The notes under the pieces are model-generated. The model did no database searches, was not told the origin of the DNA, and saw only the letters and a program-made list of their open reading frames with translations. DNA of 10,983 nucleotides from assembly GCA_964590755.1 (NCBI GenBank), contig CAZPYK010000055.1, positions 1 through 10,983 on the forward strand. Reading direction: 5' to 3'. The position numbers were made by a program, and so were the translations under genes. Of this stretch, positions 1-7,189 are shown one piece after another; positions within the stretch are counted from its first letter, which is position 1; every line of letters begins with the position of its first letter. This DNA comes from CAG-390 sp964590755. Its GTDB lineage: Bacteria; Bacillota; Clostridia; Oscillospirales; CAG-272.

Positions 1-1130
1 AGGATTCGATATTCAAGAGCTTTTGCCGCATGTACCCCGAGCGCTTTACCAATGTGACCAACGGAGTGGCGCACAGAAGGTGGCTCTGCTATTCCAATCC
101 CCGTCTTGCCGCGTTGCTTGACGAGTGCATAGGACCGGAATATCGCAAGGATCCCGAGCAACTCTCCGAGTTTGCCAAATATGCCGATGACGCGGCGGTG
201 CTTGAGCGCCTGCGCGATATAAAGCATGAAAACAAGAAGGATTTTTCCGACTTTATGATGAAGCGCGCCGGTGTGGCGATCGACACGCATTCGGTCTTTG
301 ATGTGCAGATAAAGAGACTGCATGAATATAAGAGACAGCTTCTCAATGTGCTCAATATTATAGGCATATATCTTGAGCTGTGCGACGATCCGACGCTTGA
401 CGTGCGCCCGCGCACATATATCTTCGGCGCCAAGGCGGCACCGGGATATCAGATGGCAAAGCGGATAATTCAGCTCATCTGCATGCTCTCGCGCGAGATA
501 GAGGCGACGCCGATAGTGCGGGATAAGCTTAAGGTGATCTTCCTTGAGAACTACGATGTCACCACAGCGGAAGCGTTGGTCCCCGCCGCCGAGATAAGCG
601 AACAGCTTTCGATGGCGGGCAAGGAGGCGTCCGGTACCGGCTGCATGAAGCTGATGCTCAACGGTGCGTTGACCATAGGCACGCTTGACGGCGCGAACAT
701 CGAAATGCTTGAGGCGGTGGGCAAGGACAATATCTTTATCTTTGGGCTTACCAGCTCCGAGGTGGAGGAGCTGTGGCTTTCCGGTTATAATTCAACGCTT
801 TATTATGCGCAGAACGACCGCTTGCATCGCATTATCGACAGGCTCAATGTCGGGTTCGGAGGCGAATCCTTCTCGGATATCGTTCAATATCTCATATCCG
901 GTCACGGTATATCCGATCCTTATATGTGCCTGGCGGATTTCGAATCCTACAGACAGGCGCAGGAGCGTGCCTTTACGGTATTTGCCGACCGCGAGGAATG
1001 GAGCCGTCGCTCACTGATCAATATTGCCATGGGCGGGCACTTTGCCGCCGACAGAGCGATAGGCGAATATGCCGACCGCATATGGGGGCTTCACAGTCTT
1101 GCCGGCAGAATGACCGATAATAACAAATAA
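1..1130 (+). CDS. glgP: Glycogen/maltodextrin phosphorylase, C-terminal part (5' end outside window)
   Basis: GT35 alpha-glucan phosphorylase, a PLP enzyme that phosphorolyses alpha-1,4 glucan chains to glucose 1-phosphate in the cytoplasm. The reading frame is already open at position 3 (DSIFKSFCRMYPERF), so the gene enters from the left and the ATG at 30 is internal. About 376 C-terminal residues of a family usually near 750-850 aa are visible. Family signatures seen are NVTNGVAHRRWL (from about 51), QIKRLHEYKRQLLN (about 307), and the PLP signature EASGTGCMKLMLNGALTIGTL with the Schiff-base lysine at codon 648-650. The signature usually reads GTGNMK, so Cys replaces Asn, with Leu after the Lys. 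The gene ends with TAA and the next gene follows after 13 nt, suggesting co-transcription with a GH13 hydrolase that would work on the same glucan. The family call is very secure; preference for glycogen over maltodextrin cannot be read. Confidence 0.96.
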   Translation, partial: DSIFKSFCRMYPERFTNVTNGVAHRRWLCYSNPRLAALLDECIGPEYRKDPEQLSEFAKYADDAAVLERLRDIKHENKKDFSDFMMKRAGVAIDTHSVFDVQIKRLHEYKRQLLNVLNIIGIYLELCDDPTLDVRPRTYIFGAKAAPGYQMAKRIIQLICMLSREIEATPIVRDKLKVIFLENYDVTTAEALVPAAEISEQLSMAGKEASGTGCMKLMLNGALTIGTLDGANIEMLEAVGKDNIFIFGLTSSEVEELWLSGYNSTLYYAQNDRLHRIIDRLNVGFGGESFSDIVQYLISGHGISDPYMCLADFESYRQAQERAFTVFADREEWSRRSLINIAMGGHFAADRAIGEYADRIWGLHSLAGRMTDNNK

Positions 1131-1143
1131 GCGGAGCCGTACC

Positions 1144-3141
1144 ATGCTTCCTAAGCTTTCAAATGATATCAAAACGAGCGTGCCGTCCGATGCGGTCACG
1201 CTCACCTGCCGCGGAGCGGACGGTTCCGAACGTAATTATATCGGCGCGCTCTCGTCCTGCGAGAGCGTTACCGCAGAGGTCGCCGTTCCCAGAGTGCTGG
1301 GAACGGCGGCGGTTGTGATGCGTATCTTTTTCGATTCCGACCCGAAGGAGCCGATCGACCTTCCGTTTGCTTTTTCGGGCAGTGACGGAGTTGTCGACAC
1401 ATATGCCCTGACGCTTTGCCCGAAAATGCTGTCCCGCGAGGGCTCGGGGCTTTATTTTTATGAGCTCATATTCCCGCGCGGGCTTGATACGCTCTTTTCC
1501 GACACGCGCAACAATGTTGACTTCACTCTCAAGCGGGAAAGCGGTCGCCGATTTAAGCTTTTGGTATATGAGGAAGGCTTTGCGGCTCCCGCGTGGCTCG
1601 GCGGCGGCATAATGTACCATGTCTTTGTTGACAGATTCTGTCGCGGAGAGGGAAGGGCGGAATATCGCGACGATGCCGTCATCGATCCGGATTGGGAGAA
1701 CGGCACGCCGCAATACGGCATTCGCCCGGGCTCGCCGGTCAAAAACAATGTCTTTTTCGGCGGCAATCTTTGGGGTGTGCGCGAAAAGCTGCCCTATCTT
1801 GCGTCGCTCGGTGTCGGGGTGATATATCTTTCTCCGATATTTACCGCGGCGTCAAATCACAAATATGACACGTCGGATTATCTGCATGTCGACCCCGAGT
1901 TTGGGGGAGACGAAGCGTTTGGGGCATTGCTTGCCGCCGCGCATGAGCGCGGTATGCGCATCATTCTTGACGGAGTGTTCAATCACACGGGGGATGACAG
2001 CATCTATTTTGATAAATACCGCCGCTTTGGCGACGGCGCGTGGCAAAACGAGCACTCAAAATATCGCGAATGGTATTCTTTCAAGGATAGCGCGGAGCTG
2101 TCCGACACGGACGAGCCGCCGTATTTGTGCTGGTGGGGCGTTCCGGTGCTTCCGAAACTGAGGCTTTCCGAGCCGGATTGCCGAGATTTTTTTGTCGGCG
2201 AGGGCGGCGTTTGCGAAAAGTATATAAAAATGGGCGTCGACGGCTGGCGCTTGGATGTTGCCGACGAATTGCCGGATGAATTTCTATTCCGGCTGCGCGA
2301 GCGCGTGAAGGCGGCAGATCCCGATGCCGCCGTGATAGGCGAGGTCTGGGAGAATGCCGCGGACAAGATATCCTACGGCATTCGCCGCTCGTATTTTCGC
2401 GGCAGACAGCTTGACAGCGTTATGAACTATCCCCTGCGTTCGGCACTGCTTGAATACGCGGCACAAAAAGACGCGACGGTCTTGGCGGATGCACTGCTTG
2501 AGCTTTATTCTTCATATCCGCGCACGGCGGCTGATTCGCTGATGAATATCGTTGGCACTCATGATACCGCGCGGATACTTACACTTCTCGGAGCACCCGA
2601 GCGAGCCGCGCGGGCGGATATGCTTGATAATCGCGAAAAAGCCGAGATGCGGCTCGACGAGTCCGAGCGGCGCGTCGGCGTGACGCTCTTGCGCGTGATA
2701 TCGGCGATACAGTATGCGGTGTACGGCTTTCCGTGCATCTATTACGGCGATGAGCGCGGAATGGAGGGGTTTGGAGATCCCTTCTGCCGTATGCCGATGG
2801 TCTCGGATGAGCGTGCGGATGCCGAGCTGATCGAGCATTATCGCAGACTGGCCGCGGTGCGACGCAATGACGTGTTCGCCGGTGGGGATTTTTCCGTTCT
2901 GCGCGCCGAGGGCGGATATATCGAGCTTTTGCGCGAAAAGCGCACAGAGCAGGGCACCGAGCGAGTCCGCCTCGGCGCAAATGTTGGAGAGGATAAGGTC
3001 GTCATGCACGCCGAAGGCGAGTGGGACGAGCTATATTCAGAGGTTCACGGAAAGGGAGATGTCACGCTCGCGTTCGGAGAATTTGCGTTCATACGCGAAG
3101 CGCCGAGCAAGCGGCGATCATCTCGGGGTGTTCGAAAATGA
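1144..3141 (+). CDS. GH13 alpha-glucan hydrolase (alpha-amylase/neopullulanase-like)
   Basis: A 665-aa glycoside hydrolase family 13 enzyme, expected to cut alpha-1,4 (possibly also alpha-1,6) bonds in maltodextrin, pullulan or glycogen fragments. An N-terminal beta-rich region (about 1-150) precedes the barrel, which opens at GGIMYHVFVDRF. The four GH13 regions are present: region I DGVFNHTG (D276, N280, H281), region II GWRLDVADEL (nucleophile D371), region III GEVWEN (acid/base E400) and region IV VGTHDT (D474). A small C-terminal beta domain follows. I see no signal peptide, so it is probably cytoplasmic and acts with the phosphorylase just upstream. ATG 1144 is preceded by GGAG at 1133-1136. 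The stop TGA overlaps the next start as ATGA, which implies translational coupling. The C-terminus is unusually basic (SKRRSSRGVRK). Subfamily (GH13_20-like or other) needs a profile search; the GH13 call itself is firm. Confidence 0.94.
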   Translation: MLPKLSNDIKTSVPSDAVTLTCRGADGSERNYIGALSSCESVTAEVAVPRVLGTAAVVMRIFFDSDPKEPIDLPFAFSGSDGVVDTYALTLCPKMLSREGSGLYFYELIFPRGLDTLFSDTRNNVDFTLKRESGRRFKLLVYEEGFAAPAWLGGGIMYHVFVDRFCRGEGRAEYRDDAVIDPDWENGTPQYGIRPGSPVKNNVFFGGNLWGVREKLPYLASLGVGVIYLSPIFTAASNHKYDTSDYLHVDPEFGGDEAFGALLAAAHERGMRIILDGVFNHTGDDSIYFDKYRRFGDGAWQNEHSKYREWYSFKDSAELSDTDEPPYLCWWGVPVLPKLRLSEPDCRDFFVGEGGVCEKYIKMGVDGWRLDVADELPDEFLFRLRERVKAADPDAAVIGEVWENAADKISYGIRRSYFRGRQLDSVMNYPLRSALLEYAAQKDATVLADALLELYSSYPRTAADSLMNIVGTHDTARILTLLGAPERAARADMLDNREKAEMRLDESERRVGVTLLRVISAIQYAVYGFPCIYYGDERGMEGFGDPFCRMPMVSDERADAELIEHYRRLAAVRRNDVFAGGDFSVLRAEGGYIELLREKRTEQGTERVRLGANVGEDKVVMHAEGEWDELYSEVHGKGDVTLAFGEFAFIREAPSKRRSSRGVRK

Positions 3142-3476
3142 TAGGAAAATTGATAAAAAGGCTGACGGCGCCAAAGGATCCGAATTCGCCGCGGTATCGC
3201 CGTGAAATGGCGGAGCGGATATGCGGAAAAAGGATAAGATATGTCACCGAGAGGCGCAACAATGTGGATGAGGTCATAGGCAGAGAGGGAAACATGAGCC
3301 TAAGAGATGATGAGCTTATCGTCTTTTCCTCATCGAACGTGGTCTTTCGCTGTCCCGTCGAGCAGCTGCAAGCATCCGAGCTGCTCTCAAAGGACGGCGT
3401 TGTGCTGACCGGTCCCGACACCGAGCATGGCGGCGACGAGCGCACGGTGATCGCATATTACGTGTATTATCGCTGA
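3138..3476 (+). CDS. Conserved-looking small protein of unknown function
   Basis: I do not recognise a named family. The 112-aa product starts at ATG 3138, whose ATGA overlaps the hydrolase stop codon. An upstream in-frame start at 3021 would lie wholly inside the hydrolase gene and is unlikely. The N-terminal 40 residues are highly basic (MIGKLIKRLTAPKDPNSPRYRREM, then KRIRYVTERR). The rest alternates hydrophobic and polar residues in short strand-like runs (MSLRDDELIVFSSSNVVF, DGVVLTG, RTVIAYYVYYR), suggesting a small all-beta fold. There is no signal peptide, membrane segment, cysteine cluster or catalytic motif. The overlap implies translation coupled to the alpha-glucan genes. That could be functional or just operon packing. 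Confidence 0.8.
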   Translation: MIGKLIKRLTAPKDPNSPRYRREMAERICGKRIRYVTERRNNVDEVIGREGNMSLRDDELIVFSSSNVVFRCPVEQLQASELLSKDGVVLTGPDTEHGGDERTVIAYYVYYR

Positions 3477-3512
3477 AAAACGGCGGGATTTCGGCGGCTG
3501 AGCTTTCCGGCG

Positions 3513-3544
3513 GTGCGCAAAACGAAGAAAAACGCGCTTTTTTT
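3513..3544 (+). terminator. Possible weak intrinsic terminator of the glycogen operon
   Basis: A short GC stem, GTGCG (3513-3517) with CGCGC (3533-3537, including one G-U pair), encloses an A-rich loop. Seven T residues follow at 3538-3544. The stem is short and the loop is 15 nt, so termination efficiency is uncertain. Position fits: about 37 nt after the stop at 3476 and upstream of the upp promoter. Confidence 0.4.
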
Positions 3545-3575
3545 CACAATTGCTGCGCTTTTTTGACGCTTGTAC

Positions 3576-3604
3576 TTGAAATTTGTCGATTTTTAGAGTA
3601 TAAT
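3576..3604 (+). promoter_or_regulatory. Sigma-A promoter of upp
   Basis: The -35 is TTGAAA (3576-3581), followed by a 17-bp spacer and a perfect -10 TATAAT (3599-3604). Transcription would start near 3611, giving a leader of about 100 nt before upp. The leader contains complementary segments, ATACCGA near 3626-3632 and TCGGTA at 3680-3685. I see no recognisable riboswitch or PyrR anti-antiterminator motif in it. Confidence 0.85.
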
Positions 3605-3710
3605 GATAGCAAGTAATATCGGCTGATACCGAGCAAGGCAAGAGAGCATACTGCTTTTCCGCACAAGCGCCGCAGAGGATCGGTACCGCACGAAAGGAAT
3701 GGTATTTTAA

Positions 3711-4340
3711 ATGAGCACCTTACACATTATGGATCATCCCCTCATCACGCACAAGCTTTCCATTATGAGAAACAAGAAGACGGGATCGAAGGATTTTCGC
3801 GAGCTTTTGGGCGAGATAGCAATGCTGATGGGCTACGAGCTCACACGCGATCTTCCGCTTGAGGACGTGACCATCGAAACGCCGCTCGCCAAAATGAAGG
3901 CGAAAATGATCTCGGGCAAAAAGCTGGCGATAGTTCCCATCCTGCGTGCGGGACTCGGAATGGTGGACGGACTTTTGGAGCTGGTGCCTGTTGCGAAGGT
4001 CGGACATATCGGACTTTATCGCGACCCGGAAACGCACAATCCGGTCGAATATTATTGCAAGCTTCCCAATGATATCGAGGACAGAATAGTCATATTGGTC
4101 GACCCGATGCTTGCAACGGGAGGCTCGGCATGCGACGCGCTTGCGATGCTCAAAAAGCACGGCTGCCGCAACATTCGCTTTATGGCTCTGGTCGGTGCGC
4201 CCGAGGGAGTTGAAAGAGTGCAGAGAGAGCATCCCGATGTGGATATCTTTATCGGTGCGCTTGACGAGTGCCTCAACGATCATGCGTATATCGTTCCGGG
4301 CCTTGGCGATGCGGGCGACCGTATTTTCGGTACAAAGTAA
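3711..4340 (+). CDS. upp: Uracil phosphoribosyltransferase
   Basis: UPRT converts uracil and PRPP to UMP plus pyrophosphate, the main route of uracil salvage in the cytoplasm. The 209-aa length is the family standard. The start (MSTLHIMDHPLITHKLSIMR) is nearly diagnostic, and the PRPP-binding loop VDPMLATGGSA (about residues 130-140) is intact. Other family blocks are PILRAGLGMVDGLL, the GLYRDPETHNPVEYY flexible region, and the uracil-contact end AYIVPGLGDAGDRIFGTK. ATG 3711 follows GAAAGGA (3692-3698) with a 12-nt spacer. The gene has its own promoter and a strong terminator, so it is probably monocistronic. No sign of truncation. Confidence 0.97.
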   Translation: MSTLHIMDHPLITHKLSIMRNKKTGSKDFRELLGEIAMLMGYELTRDLPLEDVTIETPLAKMKAKMISGKKLAIVPILRAGLGMVDGLLELVPVAKVGHIGLYRDPETHNPVEYYCKLPNDIEDRIVILVDPMLATGGSACDALAMLKKHGCRNIRFMALVGAPEGVERVQREHPDVDIFIGALDECLNDHAYIVPGLGDAGDRIFGTK

Positions 4341-4353
4341 TTTTAAGGAGCGA

Positions 4354-4385
4354 GGGCTGTCGCGGTTTCCGCGACAGCCCTTTTT
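4354..4385 (+). terminator. Strong intrinsic terminator after upp
   Basis: A perfect 12-bp GC-rich stem, GGGCTGTCGCGG (4354-4365) with CCGCGACAGCCC (4369-4380), closes a 3-nt TTT loop and is followed by TTTTT (4381-4385). It begins 13 nt after the upp stop. The next gene starts only 7 nt after the T-run, so this hairpin also sits in the translation initiation region of the pseudouridine synthase. Confidence 0.92.
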
Positions 4386-4392
4386 AAGAAAG

Positions 4393-5394
4393 ATGCGGAT
4401 CCTTACAATCGGAAAAAACGATGCCGGTCAGCGGCTTGATAAGTTTCTGACCAAGGCGGTCAAAGGGCTGCCCAAGTCGTTGATGTATAAATCGATACGG
4501 ACCAAAAAGATAAAGCTGAATCGCCACCGCGCCGAGCCCGACACGATGCTCTCGGAGGGTGACGAGATACAGCTGTTCATACGCGAGGAGTTCTTCGACG
4601 CGCCGGAAAAAGATGACGGTGCGCTTGCGCGGATAACTCCGTCGCTGGATATCGTTTTTGAGGACGAGAATATAATTTTGATCAACAAGCGTCCCGGTGT
4701 TCTGGTGCACGAGGATGCCGAGGGCGGAGACGGAGAGAATACTCTTCTTGTCCGGCTCAGAGCCTATCTTTATCAAAAAGGAGAGTACGATCCCGCGCAC
4801 GAGCAGGCGTTTGCACCCTCATTTTGCAATCGGATCGACCGCAATACGGGCGGCATCGTTATCGCGGCGAAAAACGCGGCGGCACTGCGTGAGATGGATG
4901 AGCGCATACGCGCCCGCGAGGTCAAAAAATACTATATCTGTGCCGTGCACGGCAGAATGCCGAAGAAGAGCGATGTCCTTACCGCCTTCCTACACAAGGA
5001 CCCGAAGACGAACAAGGTGTTTTTGCGTGACACCGCCGCGCCGGGGCATCTGACGATAAAGACGGGCTATCGCGTGCTTGCCGAGAGAAACGGCAATTCT
5101 CTGTTGGAGATAGAGCTCTTCACCGGCAGAACTCACCAGATACGTGCGCATATGGCGTATATCGGTCATCCTCTGCTCGGCGACGGAAAATACGGCACGA
5201 ACCGCGAGGATAAGCGAGCGGGATATCGTTATCAGGCGCTCGTGTCATATCGCTTGCGTTTTGACTTTTCGGATGACGGCGGTGCGCTTGCCGAGCTGCG
5301 CGGACGCGAATTTGCCTTGCCGCTTACCGATATCCGGTTCTGCGATGATTTCGGCTATAACGGCGACGCCGCGGCTTTGGGTCCAAAGGCATGA
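4393..5394 (+). CDS. RluA-family pseudouridine synthase with S4 domain
   Basis: A 333-aa rRNA pseudouridine synthase of the RluA/RluC/RluD family, isomerising specific uridines in RNA, probably 23S rRNA. The N-terminal S4 RNA-binding domain spans about residues 1-65 (MRILTIGKNDAGQRLDKFL, DEIQLFI). The catalytic motif is NRIDRNTGGIVIAAKN with the invariant Asp at D149. The first residue is Asn where the family usually has His (HRLD). The downstream motif FTGRTHQIRAHMAYIGHPLLGD begins near residue 243. ATG 4393 is chosen because the S4 domain begins there; the longer open frame to the left overlaps upp and its terminator. The Shine-Dalgarno is odd: only AAGAAAG abuts the ATG, while a good AAGGAG lies at 4345-4350, before the hairpin. 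The stop overlaps the lnt start (ATGA). Target uridine cannot be assigned. Confidence 0.94.
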   Translation: MRILTIGKNDAGQRLDKFLTKAVKGLPKSLMYKSIRTKKIKLNRHRAEPDTMLSEGDEIQLFIREEFFDAPEKDDGALARITPSLDIVFEDENIILINKRPGVLVHEDAEGGDGENTLLVRLRAYLYQKGEYDPAHEQAFAPSFCNRIDRNTGGIVIAAKNAAALREMDERIRAREVKKYYICAVHGRMPKKSDVLTAFLHKDPKTNKVFLRDTAAPGHLTIKTGYRVLAERNGNSLLEIELFTGRTHQIRAHMAYIGHPLLGDGKYGTNREDKRAGYRYQALVSYRLRFDFSDDGGALAELRGREFALPLTDIRFCDDFGYNGDAAALGPKA

Positions 5395-7040
5395 AAAACG
5401 CGATCTTTTCCCTTTTGCACCCGAGAAAAGCCCCCCTCAGGCTTTGCATGCTGGCGTTCGGCGGCATCATGGCGGGGGCGTGTATCACATTTCCGACTAT
5501 CCCCGGAATGATATTGCAGTGGTTTGCATATATTCCCGCGGCGCTCGTGCTCTTTTCGGCGAGCGAGGACGACCTCTCGCTTCCGCGGCGCCTCGGTCGT
5601 GCGTGGAGATACGGCTTTTTCTTCTTCATGTGCGAATATCTCGTGGTGTACCATTGGTTCTTTTCGTTTTATCCGCTTGATTTTACCGGCATGAGCCATG
5701 CCTCCGCCGCCGTGGTGGTCTTGCTGGCGTGGATCGGGCTCTCCTTTCTCGCGTCGATTGCCGGAGGCTTTGTTTTTTTGTTGTTCGAACTCATCGCACG
5801 CGGCGAAACGGCAAAAAAAGCGCCGATAGCGCTTCCGTTTATCGGCGGTGCGCTTTTTGCGGTATTTGAGTGGGTCGAGACTCTGGGGTGGCTCGGAGTG
5901 CCTTGGGGCAGAGTGGCTCTGGGACAACTGTCAACAGACTATTCTCCGACGGTGCAAAGCGCATCGATCTTCGGAAGCTATTTTGTCTGCTTTGTTATCG
6001 TGAGCTTTTCCTTTCTTTTGGCGCAGGCACTGCTTTGCGAGCGTCGCGCGGCGATGCTGCGCACAGTTCTTGCCATGTCCTTGGCGGCGGCAAATCTGAT
6101 ATTCGGTGTTTGCGTTTGTTTCATTCCGACGGACACCGAGGAGCTTTCGGTCGCGGCATTGCAGGGAAACATATCCTCGCGTGACAAATTCGAAATAACG
6201 ATCGCCGAAACGGTTGCGGTATACTCTCGGCTTGCTACCGAGGCGGCGGATTCCGGAGCTTCGCTGATCTTGACGCCCGAAAGTGCCTTTCCCTGGAGCC
6301 TTTTGGATGACAGTGCATCCTTGTCGGTCTTTTGCAATATCGCGCTGGATAACGATGTCGTGCTGGTATTGGGGTGCCTTGACGGAACGGGTGAAGGGCA
6401 GCAAAATATTTTGATACATGTCATGTCAAACGGGGAGATATCCGATGTCGAATATTCCAAGCGGCATCTTGTTCCGTTTGGGGAATATATGCCGTGGCGC
6501 GATTTCTTCGACATTGTCGTTCCGCCGTTGGCCGAGATAAGCCTGCTTCAATACGATCTGGCAGCCGGCACCGATACGGCAATAATGACGCTCTCGGACG
6601 GAACAAACGTCGGTGGACTCATCTGTTTTGATTCGATCTATGAGGAGCTTGCGACAGCCTCGGTTCGCGACGGAGCCGAACTGCTTCTGCTGGGAACAAA
6701 CGACTCCTGGTTTACCGATTCCGCGGCGGTATATATGCACAACGCGCAGGCGCGACTGCGAGCCGTGGAGACCGGCGTGCCGGTCGTTCGCGCGGCAAAC
6801 ACCGGAATATCCTCTGTCATAGACAGCCGCGGCAGAGTGCTTGACAGCTTGCCGCCGCTGGTCGAGGGCATTATCTGCTGTGACGTGAGCACCGGCGAGG
6901 CGTCGATATATGCGCGAACAGGCAACGTCTTTGTATATCTTTTGGCGGCGGCCTGTCTTATTATTCCCGTGCTTGATATTCTCGCGAAAATAAAATGTCG
7001 TCGGACAGCTCGCAAAAAGAACGATAAAAACAGAATATAA
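5391..7040 (+). CDS. lnt: Apolipoprotein N-acyltransferase (Lnt)
   Basis: A 549-aa polytopic membrane protein of the Lnt family, which transfers an acyl chain from phospholipid to the alpha-amino group of the lipidated N-terminal Cys of lipoproteins. Hydrophobic helices occupy about residues 17-60, 73-95, 104-135 and 145-245, followed by an extracytoplasmic nitrilase-like domain (about 250-510) and a last membrane helix near 517-537 with a basic tail. Catalytic residues by motif are E297 (TPESAFPW), K357 (YSKRHLVPFGEYMP, with E365 eight residues on) and C412 (GGLICFDSIYEEL). NDSWFTDSAAVYMHNAQAR and AANTGISSVID also match the family. After the catalytic Cys it has Phe-Asp where E. coli has Tyr-Glu. 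The start overlaps the upstream stop as ATGA, so translation is probably coupled. Lnt is classically a Gram-negative and actinobacterial enzyme, so its presence beside spoIVA is notable. Confidence 0.93.
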   Translation: MKNAIFSLLHPRKAPLRLCMLAFGGIMAGACITFPTIPGMILQWFAYIPAALVLFSASEDDLSLPRRLGRAWRYGFFFFMCEYLVVYHWFFSFYPLDFTGMSHASAAVVVLLAWIGLSFLASIAGGFVFLLFELIARGETAKKAPIALPFIGGALFAVFEWVETLGWLGVPWGRVALGQLSTDYSPTVQSASIFGSYFVCFVIVSFSFLLAQALLCERRAAMLRTVLAMSLAAANLIFGVCVCFIPTDTEELSVAALQGNISSRDKFEITIAETVAVYSRLATEAADSGASLILTPESAFPWSLLDDSASLSVFCNIALDNDVVLVLGCLDGTGEGQQNILIHVMSNGEISDVEYSKRHLVPFGEYMPWRDFFDIVVPPLAEISLLQYDLAAGTDTAIMTLSDGTNVGGLICFDSIYEELATASVRDGAELLLLGTNDSWFTDSAAVYMHNAQARLRAVETGVPVVRAANTGISSVIDSRGRVLDSLPPLVEGIICCDVSTGEASIYARTGNVFVYLLAAACLIIPVLDILAKIKCRRTARKKNDKNRI

Positions 7041-7069
7041 GAATAGATCCTTCGCCCTCGGCATATTAT
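7041..7069 (+). promoter_or_regulatory. Candidate sigma-E sporulation promoter for spoIVA
   Basis: GAATAGA (7041-7047), 14 bp, then CATATTAT (7062-7069) partly match the sigma-E consensus KMATATT, N14-15, CATACANT: 5 of 7 in the -35, and all but two specified positions in the -10. It is the best such match I found before spoIVA, whose homologues are transcribed by sigma-E in Bacillus. A start near 7076 would fall inside the hairpin loop. Mismatches make this tentative. Confidence 0.3.
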
Positions 7070-7120
7070 TGAACTGGAAAACGATGCCTGCCGTTACAGT
7101 TCGGGGCGAAGGAGCTTTTT
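7048..7120 (+). terminator. Large terminator-like hairpin between lnt and spoIVA
   Basis: The stem TCCTTCGCCC (7048-7057) pairs perfectly with GGGCGAAGGA (7104-7113), followed by GC and TTTTT (7116-7120). The 46-nt loop holds its own dyad, AACTG (7072-7076) with CAGTT (7097-7101), and inside that AACG with CGTT. A competing short stem, AAGGAG (7109-7114) with CTCCTT (7123-7128), overlaps the right arm and spans the T-run. The long loop is unusual for an intrinsic terminator. Confidence 0.65.
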
Positions 7121-7189
7121 ATCTCCTTTGCCGCAGGTGACGCGATCGCAACGATCGTGCTGTCGCACGGCGGCGAAATGGAGGAGCTT

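Noticed and set aside
2004..3009. Long minus-strand open frames opposite the GH13 gene
   Set aside because: They are antisense to a gene with all catalytic motifs intact and show the composition expected of shadow frames in GC-rich coding DNA.
3021..3137. Upstream extension of the 112-aa protein
   Set aside because: It lies entirely inside the GH13 gene in another frame. ATG 3138 makes a classic ATGA overlap.
3611..3710. Riboswitch or PyrR-type attenuator in the upp leader
   Set aside because: Only a short long-range complementarity is present. There is no terminator hairpin in the leader and no recognisable PyrR binding-loop motif.
4111..4392. N-terminal extension of the pseudouridine synthase
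   Set aside because: It would overlap most of the 3' half of upp and encode through the terminator stem. The S4 domain begins at ATG 4393.
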